From an uncultured Holophagaceae bacterium (lineage in GTDB: Bacteria; Acidobacteriota; Holophagae; Holophagales; Holophagaceae), in contig CAIXHJ010000338.1 in NCBI GenBank assembly GCA_903919165.1, positions 1 through 10,812 on the forward strand: a DNA stretch of 10,812 nt, given 5' to 3'. Shown here piece after piece: positions 7,947 to 10,812 of the stretch. Within the stretch, counting starts at the first letter, position 1, and each line of letters starts with the position of its first letter. Under the pieces are notes generated by a model. The model searched no databases, was not told the DNA's origin, and saw nothing but the letters and a program-made list of their open reading frames with translations. A program made the position numbers and the translations under genes.

Positions 7947-8876
7947 CTATAGAGCCATGGGGCCTTCTGCTGTTCCGGCGGCCTGGGCCAGGCCCAGGGC
8001 GCGCCAGCAGGCGGTGTGCCCATGCACTTCGCGGATCCCTTCGACTCCGTGCAGTTCCAGGCTGATGTCGCGCTTCTGGAGCCTTGCCTGCAGCACCGCG
8101 CCGGACAGGCGCTCCAGCTCCCGCTCGAAGGAACGCCCAGGACCCCAGGCCGCGAGATCCAGGCGGAGATGCAGCCCCATGGGGCGCTCCTCGTCGAAGG
8201 TGCGTACCCAGGGCTGGCTTCGTTGCGCCGTGCGCTTCCAGTGGACTCGGCCTGGTGCATCGCCCAGTCTCAAGGGCCTCGCGCCCTCGGGACTGCTGGT
8301 GCCCTCCTGGGGCAGCGCGCGCTGGCCCTCGCCACGCCAACTCGCGGGCTGGGCCGGGGGGGTGCGGGGGTGGGGAAGCACCAGGGCCGCGTGATCCAGC
8401 TCGACGAACCGGGATTTCTCGATGAGTCCGAAGGGGAAGCGGGTACGGAACTCCAGGCTCCGGAACCGGCTCCAACCCCGGTGCCCGGCCCTGGTCTGCA
8501 GCACCACCAGCGTTTCGCCCGTGCGGCTGGCGGCCCCCAGGAAGGCGGGCTCCACCATGCCGTCGTCCATCACCAGATGCAGTTCGAGGCCTCGGATGCG
8601 GCCCCGTCCGGGGTCCTGAAGGCACAGCCGGATGCCGCCGCGGACCCGGGCGAAGAGGTTGCCTTCTTCCAGGCTCAGGACCTGAAGCCTTTGCAGCGCC
8701 CGGCGGCTGAGGATGCCGGAGACCAGGAAGAGCCCCAGCATCAGGGAGAACACAAGGTAGAACAGGTTGTTTCCCGTATTGACCGAAAAGGCGCCCACCG
8801 CAAGCAGGGCCAGCAGGTACTGCGCCCCGAGCCCCGTCAGGGACAGGCGCAGGCGACGGTCGTTCCAGAGCCTCAT
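7947..8876 (-). CDS. DUF58 domain-containing membrane protein
   Basis: This 309-residue protein belongs to the DUF58 family, whose biochemical role is not settled; members usually sit beside MoxR-type ATPases, VWA-domain proteins or transglutaminase-like proteins. Two membrane segments lie at about residues 13-31 and 37-56, joined by a tight turn (NTGNN). The soluble part carries the family core: RTRFPFGLIEKSR (144-156), then ARPLRLGDAPGRVHWKRTA (199-217) followed by VRTFDEE. The ATG at 8876 gives the normal N-terminus just before the first membrane segment; its ribosome site is weak (GGGG 3 bases ahead). The frame stays open upstream to 9770, but that part is antisense to ribE and has no DUF58 character. 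It is first in an apparent DUF58-cdd-TPR unit and divergent from ribE. No moxR or VWA gene is in the window, which is unusual for this family. Confidence 0.88.
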   Translation of the reverse strand: MRLWNDRRLRLSLTGLGAQYLLALLAVGAFSVNTGNNLFYLVFSLMLGLFLVSGILSRRALQRLQVLSLEEGNLFARVRGGIRLCLQDPGRGRIRGLELHLVMDDGMVEPAFLGAASRTGETLVVLQTRAGHRGWSRFRSLEFRTRFPFGLIEKSRFVELDHAALVLPHPRTPPAQPASWRGEGQRALPQEGTSSPEGARPLRLGDAPGRVHWKRTAQRSQPWVRTFDEERPMGLHLRLDLAAWGPGRSFERELERLSGAVLQARLQKRDISLELHGVEGIREVHGHTACWRALGLAQAAGTAEGPMAL

Positions 8877-8953
8877 GGGCCCCAGACTAACGCTCGCAGA
8901 CCGCAGCCAGCAGGGGGTTTCTCCCGATGCTCCCCAAGAACTGCCTGGAAGCG

Positions 8954-8977
8954 CCAGCTGCGTCATGATGGAGCTGG
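8954..8977. promoter_or_regulatory. Inverted repeat in the ribE leader
   Basis: CCAGCT (8954-8959) and AGCTGG (8972-8977) form a perfect 6-base inverted repeat around a 12-base spacer, ending 13 bases before the ribE start codon. It could be an operator between the divergent DUF58 and ribE genes or an RNA hairpin partly blocking the weak ribosome site. In GC-rich DNA a repeat this short can also arise by chance. Confidence 0.3.
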
Positions 8978-8990
8978 GGTCCACGCGCAC

Positions 8991-9641
8991 ATGTTCACCG
9001 GCCTGATCAGACACCTTGGCACGCTCGAGTCCCGGTCTTCCCGGCCCAGCGGGGCGCGACTCCGCATCGCGGCGCCTGGGGACCTCCTGGCCCGCGCCGA
9101 GTCGGGTGCCAGCATTGCCGTGAACGGCGCCTGCCTCACCAGCGTGGCCGTGGACGGCCGCAGCTGGGAGGCGGACCTCAGCGAGGAGACCCTGGAGAAG
9201 ACGACCCTGGGGCGGCTGCCCCTGGGCTCGACGCTGCATCTGGAGCCCGCCCTGCGAGTGGGTGACCCCCTGGATGGCCACCTGGTGTCGGGCCATGTGG
9301 ATGGCATCGGACAACTGCTGTCGCGTCCGCAGGGGCGAGGTGGGGTAGACGAGGGCATCTGGCGCTTCAGCATGCCTGCGGCACTTGCGCCCATGATGGC
9401 GCCCAAGGGCTCCGTGGCCGTGGATGGCATCTCTCTCACCGTGGTGGACTGCGGCAGCGACTGGTTCACCGTGGCCCTCATCTCCGAGACCGTCACGCGC
9501 ACGGCGCTGAACGGCCTGCGCCCGAGCGATTCGGTGAACCTCGAAGCCGATCCCATCGGCCGCTTCGTCGCCCGGGCCTTGGCCCTGCGGGGCAGCGACG
9601 AGAAACTGGCTCGGTTCGCCCAGGGCGGATGGCAGGGCTGA
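8991..9641 (+). CDS. ribE: Riboflavin synthase, alpha chain
   Basis: This 216-residue cytoplasmic enzyme joins two molecules of 6,7-dimethyl-8-ribityllumazine to make riboflavin, the last step of the pathway. The two lumazine-binding repeats are clear. The first runs from MFTGLI to about residue 97 with VNGACLTSV (44-52). The second starts near GHLVSGHVDGIG (96-107) and holds VDGISLTVVD (144-153) and SVNLEADPIGRFVAR (181-195). Likely active-site residues Cys48, His102, Ser148 and Thr150 are present. The ATG at 8991 gives the family's standard first residues. Its ribosome site is poor: GGGG at 8976-8979 is 11 bases away, and an upstream GGAG is too far. Some databases call this gene ribC. The gene stands alone, without ribD, ribBA or ribH nearby, and no FMN riboswitch is seen. 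Confidence 0.96.
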   Translation: MFTGLIRHLGTLESRSSRPSGARLRIAAPGDLLARAESGASIAVNGACLTSVAVDGRSWEADLSEETLEKTTLGRLPLGSTLHLEPALRVGDPLDGHLVSGHVDGIGQLLSRPQGRGGVDEGIWRFSMPAALAPMMAPKGSVAVDGISLTVVDCGSDWFTVALISETVTRTALNGLRPSDSVNLEADPIGRFVARALALRGSDEKLARFAQGGWQG

Positions 9642-9670
9642 GTCGGCGGATTTCCGAGACGAATAACACA

Positions 9671-9691
9671 AGCTCCTGAGAATGCGGAGCT
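9671..9691 (+). other. Hairpin 30 bases after ribE
   Basis: AGCTCC (9671-9676) pairs perfectly with GGAGCT (9686-9691) around a 9-base loop. Its position after ribE suggests a 3'-end structure, but G-rich sequence rather than a T-tract follows, so it is not a standard Rho-independent terminator. It could also be the relic of a tRNA arm, since a T-loop-like sequence follows directly. Confidence 0.4.
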
Positions 9692-9693
9692 GG

Positions 9694-9710
9694 GTCGGGG
9701 GTTCGAATCC
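9694..9710 (+). other. tRNA T-arm look-alike, possible tRNA 3' remnant
   Basis: GTCGGGGGTTCGAATCC has the typical end of a tRNA variable loop, a 5' T-stem and a T-loop (TTCGAAT, 9702-9708). After CC the 3' strand fails: of five T-stem pairs two are good, one is a G-T wobble and two are mismatches. No acceptor stem, D-arm or anticodon arm can be fitted around it. It is at most a fragment, such as debris of an integration site, and could be chance. Confidence 0.3.
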
Positions 9711-9756
9711 ATGTACGAGTGTGACGAAGAAAAACACGGAGCCCGGCCAAATTTCG

Positions 9757-9775
9757 CGCCGGAGCAACACCGGCG
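9757..9775. other. GC-rich hairpin in the intergenic region
   Basis: CGCCGG (9757-9762) and CCGGCG (9770-9775) form a perfect 6-base stem with the 7-base loop AGCAACA. No T-tract follows on the plus strand. It may be part of a structured RNA or simply a by-product of GC richness. Confidence 0.35.
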
Positions 9776-9951
9776 AGCGGCGCTGCTAGACGCAGTTCGC
9801 ATCCCGCCCTTGTATTGCAAAGCCGACTTGGAATCCGACATGGCTTCAATCTCAATAGATGACCGTGCCATGGGTGAATGGACCAATAATGTGCCAACAG
9901 GGTAAGCCTGCCGATAAGACCACTGTGAACCGCGCCGCCAACGAGTCATGA

Positions 9952-9979
9952 TCAATCAGATACCTCCCTGATCTATTGA
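9952..9979. promoter_or_regulatory. Inverted repeat upstream of the receiver-PAS gene
   Basis: TCAAT-C-AGAT (9952-9961) pairs with ATCT-ATTGA (9971-9979): nine base pairs with one bulged C and a 9-base loop. It ends 24 bases before the start codon at 10004. The site is AT-rich compared with its surroundings, so it could be an operator or a leader hairpin. No T-tract follows, arguing against a terminator. Confidence 0.35.
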
Positions 9980-10003
9980 AGTGCCCGTCCGAAGGGGCGT
10001 GCA

Positions 10004-10812
10004 ATGGCAAGCCGATCACCCATTCGAATCCTGCTGGTCGATGACTCCGAGGAGGATGGACTGCTTCTGTCTGCCCACCTTCAGGCGGGAGGACTTTCGT
10101 TTGAGCTGACCCGGATGGATACGCTGGAGCCACTCCGGGCCTCGCTGGCCGGGAATGCCTGGGATCTCTTGCTGACGGAGTTCGAGCTTCCGACCCTGAG
10201 CGGTCTCCAGGTTCTTCAGGAGGCCAAACAGTTGGCTCCCACCCTGACTTGCATGATGGTCTCGGGGCGAACCGGCGAAGAGGCTGCGGGGGAAGCCCTG
10301 CGCGCGGGGGCCAAAGAATTCATCAGTAAACACAGGCTGGCGAGACTGATTCCAGCCATTCAACACGAGCTGTCCGAGCTGGGATCAGAGACTCCGGGTG
10401 AGGAGGACCCCCACCAGGTGGTTGCCACAGTCGTGGACATCTCGGATCGAAAGAAAATCGAGGGACTTCTGGAAGAAAGGAACGACAGGTTCCTCAATCT
10501 CGCCAACCGGATTCTCTGGCACATCGCGCACGTCAACGCCAACACGCTGCGTTTCGAATTCGTAAACGAGGCTTTTGCGAATTTGTTCACAATCCCGATG
10601 AACAAGATCGTCGGCAGGCACCTAAGGGAAGTCATTGGCGAGAAAAGTTTCGAGTCCGCGATGGATTTCATCGGTGAAGTGAAGTCTGGGCGATCCGTTT
10701 CTTACGAGGGTGAATTCGATTTGGATACAGGGAAACGCTGGCTCCAAGTGAATGGATCTCCCGTTTTCAATTCCACCAGACAGGTTGAATCCATCGCCGT
10801 GCTCAGCCACGA
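10004..10812 (+). CDS. Receiver-PAS signalling protein, 5' part, cut by the right edge
   Basis: The frame runs from the ATG at 10004 to the window end (269 codons, no stop). AAGGGG at 9992-9997 stands 6 bases ahead of the ATG. Residues 6-125 form a response-regulator receiver: acidic pair Asp13-Asp14 in LLVDDSEED, conserved Ser87 in MMVSG and Lys109 in FISK. The site normally phosphorylated is Glu59 (LLLTEFELP), not Asp. Residues 138-155 (QVVATVVDISDRKKIEGL) look like the end of a PAS/PAC domain, yet no PAS fits in front of them. A PAS fold follows at about 160-269 (FEFVNEAFANLF, then RWLQVNGSPVF). An output domain such as a histidine kinase or diguanylate cyclase probably lies beyond the window. 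G+C falls from about 63-72% on most sampled receiver lines to about 47-58% in the PAS part. The signal and output are unknown. Confidence 0.85.
   Translation, partial: MASRSPIRILLVDDSEEDGLLLSAHLQAGGLSFELTRMDTLEPLRASLAGNAWDLLLTEFELPTLSGLQVLQEAKQLAPTLTCMMVSGRTGEEAAGEALRAGAKEFISKHRLARLIPAIQHELSELGSETPGEEDPHQVVATVVDISDRKKIEGLLEERNDRFLNLANRILWHIAHVNANTLRFEFVNEAFANLFTIPMNKIVGRHLREVIGEKSFESAMDFIGEVKSGRSVSYEGEFDLDTGKRWLQVNGSPVFNSTRQVESIAVLSH

Larger units (their letters stand above)
9642..10003. other. 362-base intergenic region without a convincing gene
   Basis: Between ribE and the receiver-PAS gene I see no supported protein. A 64-codon frame at 9711-9905 has no ribosome site and no recognisable content. 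The stretch instead holds three inverted repeats (9671-9691, 9757-9775, 9952-9979) and a tRNA T-arm look-alike at 9694-9710. A weak promoter-like pair, GTGCCA 9891-9896 and GATAAG 9913-9918 with a 16-base spacer, could serve the downstream gene. A small RNA or the debris of an old tRNA locus are both possible. Confidence 0.55.

Noticed and set aside
8877..8990. FMN riboswitch ahead of ribE
   Set aside because: The conserved RFN sequence blocks are absent.
9642..9720. Complete tRNA gene
   Set aside because: Only the T-arm fits; no D-arm, anticodon arm with T33, or acceptor stem could be assembled, and the T-stem has two mismatches.
8877..9770. In-frame upstream extension of the DUF58 gene
   Set aside because: It is antisense to riboflavin synthase and the DUF58 protein has a normal N-terminus at 8876.
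9493..9897. 134-codon frame on the minus strand
   Set aside because: It is partly antisense to ribE and partly a read-through of the T-arm-like sequence, a familiar source of false proteins.
9711..9905. 64-codon frame on the plus strand
   Set aside because: No ribosome site, no recognisable features, and it begins within the broken T-arm sequence.
1..10812. CRISPR arrays, insertion sequences, transposase or integrase genes
   Set aside because: No spaced direct repeats of CRISPR length, no terminal inverted repeats and no such proteins were seen in any frame.

Overview
The window is a stretch of ordinary, mostly chromosomal bacterial DNA. Its core is very GC-rich: one sampled line inside fmt is about 72% G+C by hand count. 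It carries a run of housekeeping genes (ppiD-like, def, fmt, cdd, ribE). These genes, a DUF58 protein and a long TPR/proline-rich protein suggest a free-living, high-GC, probably Gram-negative organism. My best guess is an acidobacterium of the Holophaga/Geothrix type; this is inference from gene content and style, with no marker gene to prove it.

Layout, left to right. (1) Positions 2-1143, plus strand: the 3' end of an unrecognised gene, then an OppF/DppF-type ABC ATPase whose GTG start overlaps the previous stop. (2) Positions 1144-1229: a short convergent gap filled by two arrays of degenerate 7-base repeats in opposite orientation. (3) Positions 1230-3134, minus strand: a membrane-anchored PpiD-type peptidyl-prolyl isomerase. 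(4) Positions 3209-4629, plus strand: def and fmt, divergent from ppiD and overlapping each other by 4 bases. They supply the enzyme that formylates initiator tRNA and the one that later removes the formyl group from new proteins. (5) Positions 8876-4663, minus strand: a compact run of DUF58 membrane protein, cytidine deaminase and a 923-residue TPR protein. (6) Positions 8991-9641, plus strand: riboflavin synthase, divergent from the DUF58 gene. (7) Positions 9642-10003: a 362-base gap with no convincing gene, holding several hairpins and a tRNA T-arm look-alike. (8) From 10004 to the right edge: a receiver-PAS signalling protein, cut off by the window.

No mobile element, CRISPR array, rRNA, intact tRNA or riboswitch was found. 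The left edge and the PAS half of the last gene are clearly less GC-rich (about 47-58% on sampled lines) than the core, so the edges may have a different history. I do not see a convincing new multi-gene system. The best leads are the last gene, whose receiver has Glu where the phosphorylated Asp should be and whose linker looks like an orphan PAS tail, and the DUF58-cdd-TPR cluster, whose largest member has no assignable function.
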